33,451 nt of DNA from an uncultured Bacteroidales bacterium (GCA_902771725.1 CACXXT010000072.1:1-33451); one strand, 5' to 3'; positions 14,776 through 23,660 are shown, counted from the stretch's first letter. The notes: generated by a model from the sequence alone, not told the origin. Made by a program: numbers and translations.

Positions 14776-17615
14776 ACGAACACGGGAAGATTGAAGTGCT
14801 GGGCGCAAGAGTCCACAACCTGAAGAATGTTGATGTCACTATTCCTCGCCAGAGCCTGACCGTCATCACCGGTCTGTCGGGCTCCGGCAAGAGTTCTCTG
14901 GCTTTCGATACCATCTTTGCCGAAGGGCAGCGGCGATACATCGAGACCTTCTCGGCCTATGCTCGTAACTTCCTGGGAGGTATGGAACGCCCTGACGTGG
15001 ACAAGATTACGGGGCTCTCGCCAGTCATCAGCATCGACCAGAAGACAACGAACAAGAATCCTCGCTCCACCGTCGGAACGACCACGGAAGTCTATGACTA
15101 TCTGCGTCTTCTCTATGCCCGCGCAGGCGATGCTTTCTCCTGGAGGACGGGAGAACCGATGGTGAAGTACACGGAGGAACAGATTGTGGACTTGCTCTAT
15201 AAGGATTATGCCGGACGGCGTGTGCTGCTGCTGGCTCCATTGGTGCGAAACCGCAAGGGACACTATCGGGAACTCTTCGACAGCGTGCGCAGAAAGGGGT
15301 TCCTGAGGGTCCGCGTCGACGGGGAACTGATGGAAGTGGTGCAGGGAATGAAGGTCGACCGCTATGTGAACCACTCCATCGAGGTGGTGGTGGATCGCGT
15401 GGTGATAGAAGATTCCGGCGGAGCTCGCCTGCGCAAGAGCGTGGAACTCTGCCTGAAGATGGGTGAAGGACTGATGATGGTGCTCGATGCAGATTCGGAT
15501 GAGCTTCGCCACTACTCACGCCGACTGATGTGTCCCACGACGGGCATGAGCTATGCCGACCCTGCTCCGCATAACTTCTCGTTCAACTCACCCCAGGGCT
15601 GGTGTCCGCGATGCAAGGGGCTGGGCTATGTGAATCTCATCGATGTCAATAAGGTGATACCAGATCGGGCTCTCTCCGTTCGCGACGGCGGCATTGCTCC
15701 TCTAGGAAAGTACAAGAACCAGATGATTTTCTGGCAGATGGAAGCCTTGCTGGAGCGCTACGACTGCACGCTGGACACGCCGCTGAGTGCTGTTCCCGAC
15801 GAGGCTGTGGATGAAATCCTCAATGGCTGTCCAGAGCGATTGCGCATTCCGGCTGCCATCGCGCATACAACCAATGACTACTACATCGATTACGATGGTC
15901 TGACGAAATATATCCAGATGCTGCAGGACTCGGATTCCAGCGCCACAGCCCAGAAGTGGGCGGAGCAATTCTCGCGGACGGCAACGTGTCCGGAGTGTCA
16001 GGGTGCCCGTCTGAATCGCGAGGCAATGCACTTCCGCATTGGCGGAAAGAATATTGCCGAACTGGCTGATATGGATATCAAGGACTTGCTCAAGTTCATC
16101 TCCGACCTGACCGAGGTGGATGGCATGCTCAGTGAACGCCAGCGTCAGATTGCCCCTGAGATTCTGAAGGAAATCCGTGCGCGACTGCAGTTCCTGGTGG
16201 ACGTGGGACTGGATTATCTCTCGCTATCCCGCAGCAGTATCAGCCTTTCTGGAGGCGAGAGCCAGCGTATACGTCTGGCAACTCAGATTGGTTCCAAACT
16301 TGTCAATGTGCTGTACATCCTCGATGAACCGTCCATCGGACTGCACCAACGTGACAACCAGCGACTGATTCATTCGCTCAAGGAGTTGCGCGACACTGGC
16401 AACACAGTAATCGTCGTGGAACACGATGAGGAAATGATGCGCGAGGCGGATTACATCGTGGATATGGGTCCCTTAGCCGGAAGGAAGGGTGGGGAAGTGA
16501 TGTTCCAGGGAACGTATGAGCAATTGGTTAAAGACCTGATGTCTGCGTCTTCTCTCACCCGTCAGTATCTCCTAGGTGAGAAGGCGATAGAGGTGCCTGC
16601 CGTACGTCGTTCGGGCAATGGTAAGTTCTTGCAGATAATTGGGGCTCGTGGGAATAACCTGAGAAATGTGAATCTGAAACTTCCGTTGGGCGCATTCATC
16701 TGTGTCACAGGCGTTTCCGGTTCAGGCAAATCCACGCTCATCAACGATACACTCCAGCCCATCCTCTCGCAGCATTTCTACCGCTCGCTTCGCGATCCGT
16801 TGCCCTACGATGCTGTTGCCGGTTTGGAGTTCCTGGATAAGGTGGTCAGTGTGGACCAAAGTCCCATCGGTCGCACGCCTCGTTCCAATCCTGCTACCTA
16901 CACGGGTGTCTTCTCGGATATCCGCGACCTCTTTGTCTCGCTGCCGGAAGCCAAGATTCGTGGCTACAAGCCTGGACGCTTCTCTTTCAATGTGAAGGGA
17001 GGACGATGCGAGACATGTGGCGGAAATGGCTATAAGACTATAGAAATGAACTTCTTGCCCGATGTGATGGTGCCTTGTGAGGAATGCCACGGCAAGCGCT
17101 ATAACCGCGAGACCCTGGAAGTACGATTCAAAGGGAAATCCATTGCCGACGTGCTGGATATGACCATCAACCAGGCTGTGGAGTTCTTTGAAAACCAACC
17201 GAATATCTTGCAGAAGATTCGCACCCTGCAGGAAGTGGGACTTGGCTACATCAAACTCGGACAGTCCTCGACGACCCTCAGCGGTGGCGAGAGTCAGCGC
17301 GTAAAACTCGCCACAGAACTGGCCAAGCGCGATACAGGACGCACATTCTACATTCTCGACGAGCCTACCACCGGTCTGCATTTCGAGGATATCCGCGTGC
17401 TGCTGACTGTGCTTCAGCGGTTGGTGGACAAGGGAAACACCGTACTCGTCATTGAACACAACCTCGATGTCATCAAGTCGGCAGACTATCTTGTCGACTT
17501 GGGGCCGGAAGGTGGTCGTGGCGGTGGCTTGATTCTTTCCACAGGTACGCCTGAGGAGGTAGCTCAGTCTGCGGAAGGATTCACTCCACAATTCCTACGC
17601 GAGATTCTGCACTGA
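14772..17615 (+). CDS. uvrA: Excinuclease ABC subunit A
   Basis: 947 residues, the usual UvrA length. UvrA is the damage-recognition ATPase of nucleotide excision repair, acting with UvrB and UvrC. Two ABC ATPase units are visible: Walker A GLSGSGKSS (34-42) with signature LSGGE (492-496), and Walker A GVSGSGKST (647-655) with signature LSGGE (836-840). The C-terminal zinc finger is intact (CETC 746-749, CEEC 769-772). The first zinc site reads C-P-T-T-G where E. coli has C-P-x-C-G, while the downstream C-P-R-C is kept, so zinc binding there may be altered; this may be normal in the phylum. It starts inside the upstream stop (ATGA). A hairpin terminator follows at 17629-17657. Confidence 0.97.
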   Translation: MNEHGKIEVLGARVHNLKNVDVTIPRQSLTVITGLSGSGKSSLAFDTIFAEGQRRYIETFSAYARNFLGGMERPDVDKITGLSPVISIDQKTTNKNPRSTVGTTTEVYDYLRLLYARAGDAFSWRTGEPMVKYTEEQIVDLLYKDYAGRRVLLLAPLVRNRKGHYRELFDSVRRKGFLRVRVDGELMEVVQGMKVDRYVNHSIEVVVDRVVIEDSGGARLRKSVELCLKMGEGLMMVLDADSDELRHYSRRLMCPTTGMSYADPAPHNFSFNSPQGWCPRCKGLGYVNLIDVNKVIPDRALSVRDGGIAPLGKYKNQMIFWQMEALLERYDCTLDTPLSAVPDEAVDEILNGCPERLRIPAAIAHTTNDYYIDYDGLTKYIQMLQDSDSSATAQKWAEQFSRTATCPECQGARLNREAMHFRIGGKNIAELADMDIKDLLKFISDLTEVDGMLSERQRQIAPEILKEIRARLQFLVDVGLDYLSLSRSSISLSGGESQRIRLATQIGSKLVNVLYILDEPSIGLHQRDNQRLIHSLKELRDTGNTVIVVEHDEEMMREADYIVDMGPLAGRKGGEVMFQGTYEQLVKDLMSASSLTRQYLLGEKAIEVPAVRRSGNGKFLQIIGARGNNLRNVNLKLPLGAFICVTGVSGSGKSTLINDTLQPILSQHFYRSLRDPLPYDAVAGLEFLDKVVSVDQSPIGRTPRSNPATYTGVFSDIRDLFVSLPEAKIRGYKPGRFSFNVKGGRCETCGGNGYKTIEMNFLPDVMVPCEECHGKRYNRETLEVRFKGKSIADVLDMTINQAVEFFENQPNILQKIRTLQEVGLGYIKLGQSSTTLSGGESQRVKLATELAKRDTGRTFYILDEPTTGLHFEDIRVLLTVLQRLVDKGNTVLVIEHNLDVIKSADYLVDLGPEGGRGGGLILSTGTPEEVAQSAEGFTPQFLREILH

Positions 17616-17628
17616 TTCAACAAAAAAA

Positions 17629-17657
17629 ATCTGCGAAACACATCTTGCTTCGCAGAT
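17629..17657. terminator. uvrA terminator
   Basis: ATCTGCGAA (17629-17637) pairs with TTCGCAGAT (17649-17657), followed by ACTTTTCT on the plus strand and preceded by eight A, so it may work in both directions. It starts 14 bases after the uvrA stop. Confidence 0.75.
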
Positions 17658-17681
17658 ACTTTTCTGATAGACAACGTCACT

Positions 17682-17735
17682 CAATCCAGCTTGCTTCGTT
17701 AATCCAGCTAGCTTCGTCAATCCAGCTTGCTTCGT
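17682..17735. repeat. Three tandem 18-bp repeats
   Basis: AATCCAGCTTGCTTCGT recurs three times with exact 18-base spacing (17683, 17701, 17719); the middle copy has GCTAGC in place of GCTTGC. It lies in the convergent gap between uvrA and the export lipoprotein. No ORF is seen. Confidence 0.85.
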
Positions 17736-17744
17736 CAGTCTAAG

Positions 17745-17798
17745 CAGCCTGCTGAATCCGCTTATGCAAGTAGTTGCATAGGCACATCCAGCAGGCTG
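17745..17798 (-). terminator. Compound hairpin downstream of the export lipoprotein
   Basis: CAGCCTGCTG (17745-17754) pairs with CAGCAGGCTG (17789-17798). Nested inside, TATGCAA (17763-17769) pairs with TTGCATA (17774-17780) over the loop GTAG. It lies 16 bases after the stop of the minus-strand gene and probably ends or protects its transcript. No T tract is present. Confidence 0.6.
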
Positions 17799-17814
17799 TA
17801 AGGGGGGTGAGGAT

Positions 17815-18654
17815 TTACTTATTAGCCAGGTTGACGATGGAGATCACGAGAGCCGTGACAGATGCGAGGGCGCTGATGACGCTGCCGCCGACACCCAGGA
17901 AGGTGCTGAAGGCAGAGCTCTTCACGTTCTGGCTCTTGTTGGGCTCCACGTAGATGAGGTCGTTCTGCTGAACGTAGAAGGCAGGACTGGTGAAGATGTC
18001 GGCAGAGGTCAGGTCGAGCTTGTACATCTCACGTTTGCCATTGTTCTCGCGGAAGAGGGTTACGTGTTGGCGCAGAGCCTGGTCGCTGACGTCGGAGCAG
18101 TTGGCAAGAACATCCAGAATGGTGTTGCGCTCTGAGGTGAGGCCTACAACACGGGGGCTCTTCACGGCGCCGAGGACACTGACGCGGGCGTTCAGCAGGC
18201 GGACGGTCACTTCAGGTTCCTTGATGAGGTTGCGTGCTACGATGACTTTCTCTACAGCCTTGGCTGCTTCTTCAACGGTCATGTTGGCGACTTGAACCTT
18301 GCCCAGGGCCGGCAGGTCGAGGAAACCTTCGTTGTCAACGGTGTAGCCATAGACGGAACCCATGGTACCAGAAGCCGTGTAGCTGTAGTTGCCACCGCCA
18401 CTACGACCGCCACCACCAGAACCCATGGTTACGTCGAGGCTGAAGACCTCGAGGAGTTCAGGGTTGTCGCAGGTCACCTTGATAAGTACCTGGTCTGCGG
18501 GTTTCAGACGCATCTCATACTTTTGCATGATGTCTTGTGCCTGGGCATAGATGGAGTCGGCACCTTGGAAATAGATAATCTTCTTCGAGCTGACGCAGGA
18601 AGAGAGGCACATGACGGCAACAGCCATCAGGGCGAGAAAAGACAGTTTCTTCAT
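17815..18654 (-). CDS. Wza-like polysaccharide export lipoprotein
   Basis: 279 residues. Lipoprotein signal MKKLSFLALMAVAVMCLSSC (Cys20). Residues 45-130 form the Poly_export domain (MRLKPADQVLIKVTCDNPEL, TVDNEGFLDLPALGKVQVAN, LTVEEAAK-like helix), interrupted by a Gly/Ser-rich loop (GSGGGGRSGGG). An SLBB-like domain follows (VSVLGAVKSPRVVGLTSERN). A hydrophobic segment close to the C-terminus (VISALASVTALVISIVNLA) could be the outer-membrane helix seen in Wza. The family forms the outer-membrane exit for capsule or exopolysaccharide. The usual Wzc partner is not beside it. A good promoter with -33 TTTG and -7 TATTTTTG precedes it. Confidence 0.85.
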   Translation of the reverse strand: MKKLSFLALMAVAVMCLSSCVSSKKIIYFQGADSIYAQAQDIMQKYEMRLKPADQVLIKVTCDNPELLEVFSLDVTMGSGGGGRSGGGNYSYTASGTMGSVYGYTVDNEGFLDLPALGKVQVANMTVEEAAKAVEKVIVARNLIKEPEVTVRLLNARVSVLGAVKSPRVVGLTSERNTILDVLANCSDVSDQALRQHVTLFRENNGKREMYKLDLTSADIFTSPAFYVQQNDLIYVEPNKSQNVKSSAFSTFLGVGGSVISALASVTALVISIVNLANK

Positions 18655-18687
18655 TCTATTCTATTGATAGTTTTCTTAATTTCGGCA

Positions 18688-18719
18688 CAAAAATACGGAC
18701 TTTCTTGCAAACGACCAAA
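18688..18719 (-). promoter_or_regulatory. Bacteroidetes-type promoter of the export lipoprotein
   Basis: On the minus strand TTTG (18719-18716) is followed after 20 bases by TATTTTTG (18695-18688), matching the -33/-7 consensus. The ATG lies at 18654, giving a leader of about 25-30 bases. Confidence 0.75.
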
Positions 18720-18734
18720 GAAAATCGCAAGAAA

Positions 18735-18762
18735 AAGGCCTGCACGGGGTTGTGCAGGCCTT
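18735..18762 (-). terminator. Terminator of the 1158-residue secreted protein
   Basis: AAGGCCTGCAC pairs with GTGCAGGCCTT; on the minus strand the stem runs into TTTTTCTT. A second hairpin (CTTTTGAGC with GCTCAAAAG, 18772-18799) sits just before it, so the two form a tandem terminator. Confidence 0.85.
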
Positions 18763-18812
18763 GCTTAGTGACTTTTGAGCGTTTTTTTGTGCTCAAAAGG
18801 AGGATTCTGTGC

Positions 18813-18851
18813 TTACTTAACCATCACCTTATGCACGCTGCCGTCGCTCAT
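18813..18851 (-). pseudogene. Out-of-frame remnant of a secretion sorting tail
   Basis: Directly overlapping the stop of the 1158-residue protein, another frame reads MSDGSVHKVMVK then stop. That is the ending I associate with many Prevotella secreted proteins (a tail of the type ...MSDGSVKVxKVMVK). The upstream gene leaves frame at ENTA-stop, without the usual N-L-x-G-Q-R segment. I read this as a sorting tail lost by deletion or frameshift. Confidence 0.6.
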
Positions 18852-21800
18852 GCGGTGTTCTCCATAGCCTGGATGCCGGTGAGTTCTTCGCTGAAGTTCT
18901 TACCGGTCTTGCCGAGGTAGAAGAGCTGCCAGTTGGTGAAGATGGTCCAGTCGCCGTCGATGTGGCTCCACTTGCGGATAGCGATCTCCAGCACACCGTC
19001 TTCGCCCACCTGGACATTCAGGGTGTTGGGATAGTATCCGAACTCGAAGTAGGTGGAAGCAGCCTCCATGTTTTCAGGAATGTAGACTTCTGTGCCTTCG
19101 AGGTTTGTGACAGCGGTCTCATTGCCAGAACCGAGGGTAGCTTCCTGAGCGCCTTCGATAGCGTTCAGCAGCGGAGTGGTCATCTCGCCGAGGCTGGTGG
19201 TAGCGCAGAGGAATGCATGTTTAATCTGCTTGAGGGAGTCGCCCTGTTCGCCGTTGTAGGCGCCAGAATAACCAGCACGGTAGTAGCCCTGGAGGTCAAT
19301 CTCATAGAAGCCGGGCTTCAGACCTTCGATGGTCTGGTGGATGTAGATGGTGTCGTTGTTGAAGGCTTCCAGCTCAGTGAAGTTGGGAGTGCAGGTACCA
19401 CCGATGTTTTCAATCGTCCATCCTTCGGAGGAATTCTCAGCCTTCACGGGGTGGAAGTAGTTGAAGTTGAAGATAGCATAGGTAGCATCGTACTTGTCGG
19501 CGGGTTCTTCGGCAGCGTCAGCCATGACGTAGCTGCCCCAACCCTTCTTGAAGGAAGCGATGATGTCGTCGACAGCTTCGTTGCTCTCGATGGTGGCAGG
19601 ATCCTCCTTCTGCTGCTGTGCGTTGCTCAGCAGTGCGGGGAAGGCGGTGTCAGAAGTGGGATTCAACCCGCTGAGTTCGTTGTAGAGGTCGATAGCATCC
19701 TGGAGGGCGATACCCTTGGCTGCACCAGCCTGGATGTACTTCGTGGCAGCTTCGATTTCGCCAATCAGAGCCAGAGCCTGATCAGCAGTCTCCAGCTGAT
19801 CCATCTTGTCGACGCGGCCGTTGAGGTCGTTGACCTGAGTGGTAGCAGCCTTTGTGACGAATGCATTTTCAGCGTTGACAGCGGCCATCATCTTCTCCTG
19901 AGCCTCTTCGATCATCTGATAGTAGAGTTCGAGGTTGTTACCTGCATAGGTGATCTTCATGTTGTCCCAGAGAACCCATTCGTGGGTGCTGTTGCTGCGG
20001 ACACCGATGCGGAGGTCACCAGCTTCGCGGAGATTGATCTTAACCTCGCGCTGGTAGAAGGGCTTGCCGGTCAAGGGGTTGTCCATGCCGAAGTAGACCT
20101 GAGCGCCAGCCATGCCGTTGGGCACGTATACGGTCTGACCGTCCATATCGATGGGGGTGTCGCCGAAGGAGGCTGCATCGTAGAGGATCTCCTCGCTGTA
20201 CTCTTCAGGACCGGAATTGTTCACGCGGCTGATGCTGGGGAAGCTTGCGGTGCTGTTGCCGGCATAGAGCTCGATGGTGGTCTCTGTGAGGTTGTCGTCC
20301 AGACGAGCGAAGCCCTGAACGGAAATGGTGTACACGCCAGCGGGCATGTTGGGAATCACCTGATAGAGGTCGAAATTGACGTGCCAAGACTCAACTTCGT
20401 GGTAGTCAACACCATCGAATACCGTCCAAGCGCCACGTGCATCTCCTTCCTTTACTTCCACAGTCCAACCCTTGAGGCCGTTTTCGAAGCCGGGGTTCTT
20501 GAGCAGCAGGGTGAGGTCATCGCCGGGCTTCACGTTGTCGCCCTGAATGAAGTCGAGGATCAGCTGCTGAACGTGATCCTGGCTCTCGTTGATCTCCTCG
20601 GTGGTGAGGGTGTAGTTGCTGAACTTGCCCTGCATTTCTGTGTTGTACTTATCCATGGCGTCGGCCAGTTCTACCCATCCGTCGTTCTCGAGCACCTGCT
20701 CCAGCAGAGCCTCGAATTCGCCGCCAGTGCCGAAGTAGACTTCGAATGTCTGATAAGCAGCAGCGGAAGCGGTAAAGGCATCAGTAGCAGCCTTGATGAC
20801 ATCGCGTGTAGCGAGAGCTGTCTCGTCGTCGGGATTGCTGTTGAGCACATTTGTGGCAGCTTCAATTTCCTTCTCCAGAGTTTCGAGGACCTCAGCGTTA
20901 GCGGGTACGTTGGTGTCTACGTTTTCAGCTTCTTTGATAGCCTGCTCCAGTTCAGCCTGGGCGAGAGTCCTTTCGGTCTTACCATAGTACCAAATCTGGA
21001 AGTTGTCGGCGGAAATCCAGTTTGCATTGGTTCCTTCGACCTTCAGACCAAACGTGAGTTCGTCAGAACCATCGTGAACGTATGTGACAGCAAAGTGTTC
21101 TACGCCCAAACGGATGGTCTTCACAGGAGTCCTCTTTTCACTATTGCCAGACTGGATGAAGACGTATACGCCTTCAATGTCGGTTCCGTCGCCAGAGGCG
21201 GGATCGTGGCAAGCTGTAGCATCCAGTTCAAGAACGTACTTACCAGCAGGCAGTCCATAAACGGTCTGTGCGATAACACCGTCACCAAGGACGTTGCCAT
21301 TAGGAATCCAAGCTTCAATGAAGTTCTGAATAGCAGCTCCCGTATTGGGGTTCGTGTCGGTGCGTTGCTGCCAACCAAGGTTCTGACCAGTGACGGTGAT
21401 GAACCAACCACTAACGCCAGTGTCGAAATTCGGGTTCTCCAGAACATATTCTGTGGCATCGATGGGATCGTCGTCAGTAGCTCCAGAGAGCAGCGTAGCG
21501 AACTTCTGCTTGTTGATGGCTGCCGTCAGAGCGGTGATAGCAGCATTGATCTCGTCGGCAGTAGCGTTGGGATTGTTGTAGAGAGCTTCGGCATCTTTTG
21601 TGTCTACGCCTTCCTCTTCAGCCTCCACGATCTTGTCGTAGAACTTCAGTCGAACCTCATAGGCCATGCACTGCACATAGTTAGTGGGAGCAAAGCGCCA
21701 GATGATGTTCTGACCTTCGGTGAGGTTGTTCATGACGTTGCGGACGATTTCCTCGCCTTCCATGGGCTCTTCCTCAGGATCAGCAGCACCAAAGTAGGTA

Positions 21801-22324
21801 CCAGCCTCTGCGGTGTTGGTAGCCTGGATGGTGTAGCCGCCTTCGACAGCGACGATGTTGAATTTGGCGGAACGGCCAAGGTTACCGTCAATCCAGCTGT
21901 TGGTCATGACACCATTAGCTGCGTCCTCCGATGTGAGGTAGCGGTCAGCGCGGTTGCTGCCCAGGTGCTGGATGTAGAAGGTGCCGTCTTCAGTCTTGGT
22001 CAGCTGAACGGGAAGCACACCCACGCAGACGTTCATATCAGAACTTCCGCCGCTAAGAGCGATTCCTGCGTCCCAGAAGTAAACCTGAGCCGTGCTCTCG
22101 TCGGACACGGTAGCGGTGACGACGTGAGTGCCCCAGTGGTTACCGGCGCCGAGGTACTGGTCAGCGCCTACGTTGTAGAGGAAATAGACGCCACCGTCTT
22201 CAGGGGCGACCCAATCCGTGGTGTACGCGGGCTCGACATCCACAGGAGGATCCACAGCCCATGCGCTTGCACTCATGAACATTGCACCTGCAAGTGCAAC
22301 GAGAGAGAGTAACTTTTGTTTCAT
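18848..22324 (-). CDS. Large secreted multidomain protein with jelly-roll-like modules, 3' end altered
   Basis: 1158 residues. Signal peptide MKQKLLSLVALAGAMFMSAS, cleavage near A-W-A. Residues 30-200 resemble a beta-trefoil or lectin-like module (DGGVYFLYNVGADQYLGAGN). Three carbohydrate-binding-like jelly rolls follow, marked by NPNFDTGVSGWFITV, NPGFENGLKGWTVEV and a degenerate SSEGWTIENIGG, each with a later 'YEIDLQG' or 'YVLELDA' strand. They are separated by helical, FIVAR-like linkers (LEQAIKEAENVDTNVPANAE). It is probably an extracellular glycan- or protein-binding protein; no catalytic domain is recognised. Related Prevotella proteins end in a T9SS-like tail, but here the frame stops after M-E-N-T-A and the tail remnant is in another frame (18813-18851). 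Transcription probably starts from TACATTTG at 22428-22421. Confidence 0.75.
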   Translation of the reverse strand: MKQKLLSLVALAGAMFMSASAWAVDPPVDVEPAYTTDWVAPEDGGVYFLYNVGADQYLGAGNHWGTHVVTATVSDESTAQVYFWDAGIALSGGSSDMNVCVGVLPVQLTKTEDGTFYIQHLGSNRADRYLTSEDAANGVMTNSWIDGNLGRSAKFNIVAVEGGYTIQATNTAEAGTYFGAADPEEEPMEGEEIVRNVMNNLTEGQNIIWRFAPTNYVQCMAYEVRLKFYDKIVEAEEEGVDTKDAEALYNNPNATADEINAAITALTAAINKQKFATLLSGATDDDPIDATEYVLENPNFDTGVSGWFITVTGQNLGWQQRTDTNPNTGAAIQNFIEAWIPNGNVLGDGVIAQTVYGLPAGKYVLELDATACHDPASGDGTDIEGVYVFIQSGNSEKRTPVKTIRLGVEHFAVTYVHDGSDELTFGLKVEGTNANWISADNFQIWYYGKTERTLAQAELEQAIKEAENVDTNVPANAEVLETLEKEIEAATNVLNSNPDDETALATRDVIKAATDAFTASAAAYQTFEVYFGTGGEFEALLEQVLENDGWVELADAMDKYNTEMQGKFSNYTLTTEEINESQDHVQQLILDFIQGDNVKPGDDLTLLLKNPGFENGLKGWTVEVKEGDARGAWTVFDGVDYHEVESWHVNFDLYQVIPNMPAGVYTISVQGFARLDDNLTETTIELYAGNSTASFPSISRVNNSGPEEYSEEILYDAASFGDTPIDMDGQTVYVPNGMAGAQVYFGMDNPLTGKPFYQREVKINLREAGDLRIGVRSNSTHEWVLWDNMKITYAGNNLELYYQMIEEAQEKMMAAVNAENAFVTKAATTQVNDLNGRVDKMDQLETADQALALIGEIEAATKYIQAGAAKGIALQDAIDLYNELSGLNPTSDTAFPALLSNAQQQKEDPATIESNEAVDDIIASFKKGWGSYVMADAAEEPADKYDATYAIFNFNYFHPVKAENSSEGWTIENIGGTCTPNFTELEAFNNDTIYIHQTIEGLKPGFYEIDLQGYYRAGYSGAYNGEQGDSLKQIKHAFLCATTSLGEMTTPLLNAIEGAQEATLGSGNETAVTNLEGTEVYIPENMEAASTYFEFGYYPNTLNVQVGEDGVLEIAIRKWSHIDGDWTIFTNWQLFYLGKTGKNFSEELTGIQAMENTA

Positions 22325-22670
22325 AAAGCAGTTAATTAATAATTAGTTAGAAAAATAATTTGTTTGAATTCTCGGTTGGGTTTAGACCCTAAAAGGGCCT
22401 TTTTACTTCTCTTTGGTGGGCAAATGTACACTTATTTATAATACGCTGTATGCGTGAGAGCGTTAAAAGTGATTCTTGTTAAGGATAATTAACAGACGGC
22501 GGCTCTTTCAAGAACTTTTTCAGCAATCGACACCTTATTATATATATGCGTGCGTGCGAGGTGATTTGGGGTGGGAAACTATGAGATTAAGAGTTTTTAA
22601 CGGGAAAGGTTCGTTTATGGAAGAAAAACGTTGTATCTTCGCGGCCGAAAACATCAACATCCGTGAATTC
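22325..22670. promoter_or_regulatory. Divergent intergenic region
   Basis: Minus strand: -7 box TACATTTG at 22428-22421 for the 1158-residue protein. Its leader contains a small hairpin (GGCCCTTTTAGGGTC, 22385-22399 in reverse). Plus strand: TATCTTCG at 22634-22641, a weaker -7 match 29 bases before the HAD gene's ATG. An open frame runs back to 22476 but lies upstream of this box and does not look like protein. Nothing else is seen. Confidence 0.55.
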
Positions 22671-23096
22671 ATGACCATAGCAGTAGATTTCGACGGCACT
22701 ATCGTCCGTCACCGTTACCCTGAAATTGGCGAGGAGATTCCCTTTGCCACCCAGACCTTGAAGATGCTCATCGAAGAACGCCACAAGCTCATCCTTTGGA
22801 GCGTGCGCGAAGGCAAGTTGCTGGACGACGCCGTGGAGTGGTGTCGCCAGCGTGGTGTGGAGTTCTATGCCGTAAACCGCGATTTCCCTGAAGAGGACAT
22901 CACCAAGAATCAGCACTTCAGCCGCAAGCTGAAAGTGGATATGTGGATCGACGACCGCAACGTTGGCGGTCTGCCCGACTGGGGCACTATCTACGACATG
23001 ATCCACAACAACAAGACCTACGAGGAAGTGATGACAGAACAGCTGAATCCGCTGGCCGCAGAGCAGAAGCCACGCAAGAAATGGTGGCAGTTCTGA
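22671..23096 (+). CDS. Small HAD-superfamily phosphatase, BT_0820-like
   Basis: 141 residues from the ATG at 22671, which puts the catalytic motif at the very N-terminus as in the family (MTIAVDFDGTIV, nucleophile D6 and general acid D8). ILWSVREGKLLDDAVEWC is the motif II region and DMWIDDRNVGGLPDW carries the metal-binding acidic pair. The whole sequence strongly resembles Bacteroides thetaiotaomicron BT_0820, a compact cap-less HAD protein. The family hydrolyses phosphate esters; the substrate is unknown. A longer upstream frame to 22476 is rejected because it covers the probable promoter. Confidence 0.85.
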   Translation: MTIAVDFDGTIVRHRYPEIGEEIPFATQTLKMLIEERHKLILWSVREGKLLDDAVEWCRQRGVEFYAVNRDFPEEDITKNQHFSRKLKVDMWIDDRNVGGLPDWGTIYDMIHNNKTYEEVMTEQLNPLAAEQKPRKKWWQF

Positions 23097-23097
23097 A

Positions 23098-23192
23098 GAT
23101 TGCAGGCGAGGAGCGGGCTTGATTACACGTGAGGAGCGGAGATTGATTGCATGCGAGGAAGCAAGCCTTGATTGCAGGCCAGGAGCGGGGGG
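23098..23192. repeat. Four imperfect ~24-bp tandem repeats
   Basis: Units begin at 23098, 23121, 23145 and 23171 with the form GATTGCAGGCGAGGAGCGG plus a few bases; the second reads GATTACACGTGAGGAGCGG. The array overlaps the last base pairs of the HAD stop region and ends before the 3' end of rnpB. It fills a convergent gap, like the arrays at 17682 and 32921. Confidence 0.75.
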
Positions 23193-23210
23193 ATTTTAGA
23201 AGAAAAAGGA

Positions 23211-23660
23211 AAGCAGTGGGCCTGTAAGCCGGGTTCTGTGCCCGCCGTGGCGGGTGCCTGCCATTTATCCAGGACGCCGTTCTCACGACGCCTCCATCGT
23301 TCTACCCTCCGGCTCGGACGGGCCGCCCTCTCTCACCCTTGCGTCCTCGTGTGGACGTAGTCGGTGCTTTGCCGGTATACGCGAACTTTCAACCTCCGGT
23401 GTGCACAGCACGTATGTCGCCATACGCCTGGTGGGCTCTTGCCCCACCTTCTCACCCTTACCGCCGATGCCTAACAAAAAAGATGTGCACTATGAAACTA
23501 AACGTATCTTTAAAATCGGCGGCGGTTATTTTCTTCTGCACGTACTAGCCCTCGCGGACTTCTACCTGTTAGGTAGCGGAGTGCCCTGTGTTGCCCGGAC
23601 TTTCCTCTCGCTTTTCTCCGAAGGAGATCGGCCAGCGGCAAGCCGTCCCACTGCTTTTCT
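23211..23660 (-). ncRNA. rnpB: RNase P RNA (type A)
   Basis: On the minus strand the RNA opens with AAGCAGTGGG, which pairs with CCCACTGCTT at its 3' end (stem P1). It contains the universal GAGAGGAAAGTCCGGGC (near 23611) and GGTAAGGGTGAGAAGGTGGG, then GCAAGAGCCCACC, and ends with ACAGAACCCGGCTTAC. It processes tRNA 5' ends. The P12 region (23461-23522) is longer and more AT-rich than in E. coli. The -7 box TAACTTTG at 23673-23666 places the start at about 23660. Ends are given from the P1 stem and are accurate to a few bases. Confidence 0.95.

Noticed and set aside
18962..22312. Plus-strand open frame of 1116 codons
   Set aside because: Lies wholly antisense to the 1158-residue secreted protein; its Val/Gly-rich sequence has no recognisable domain and follows from the codon bias of the sense gene.
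22476..22670. Upstream extension of the HAD protein
   Set aside because: The family starts at MTIAVDFDGT; the extension lies over the promoter.
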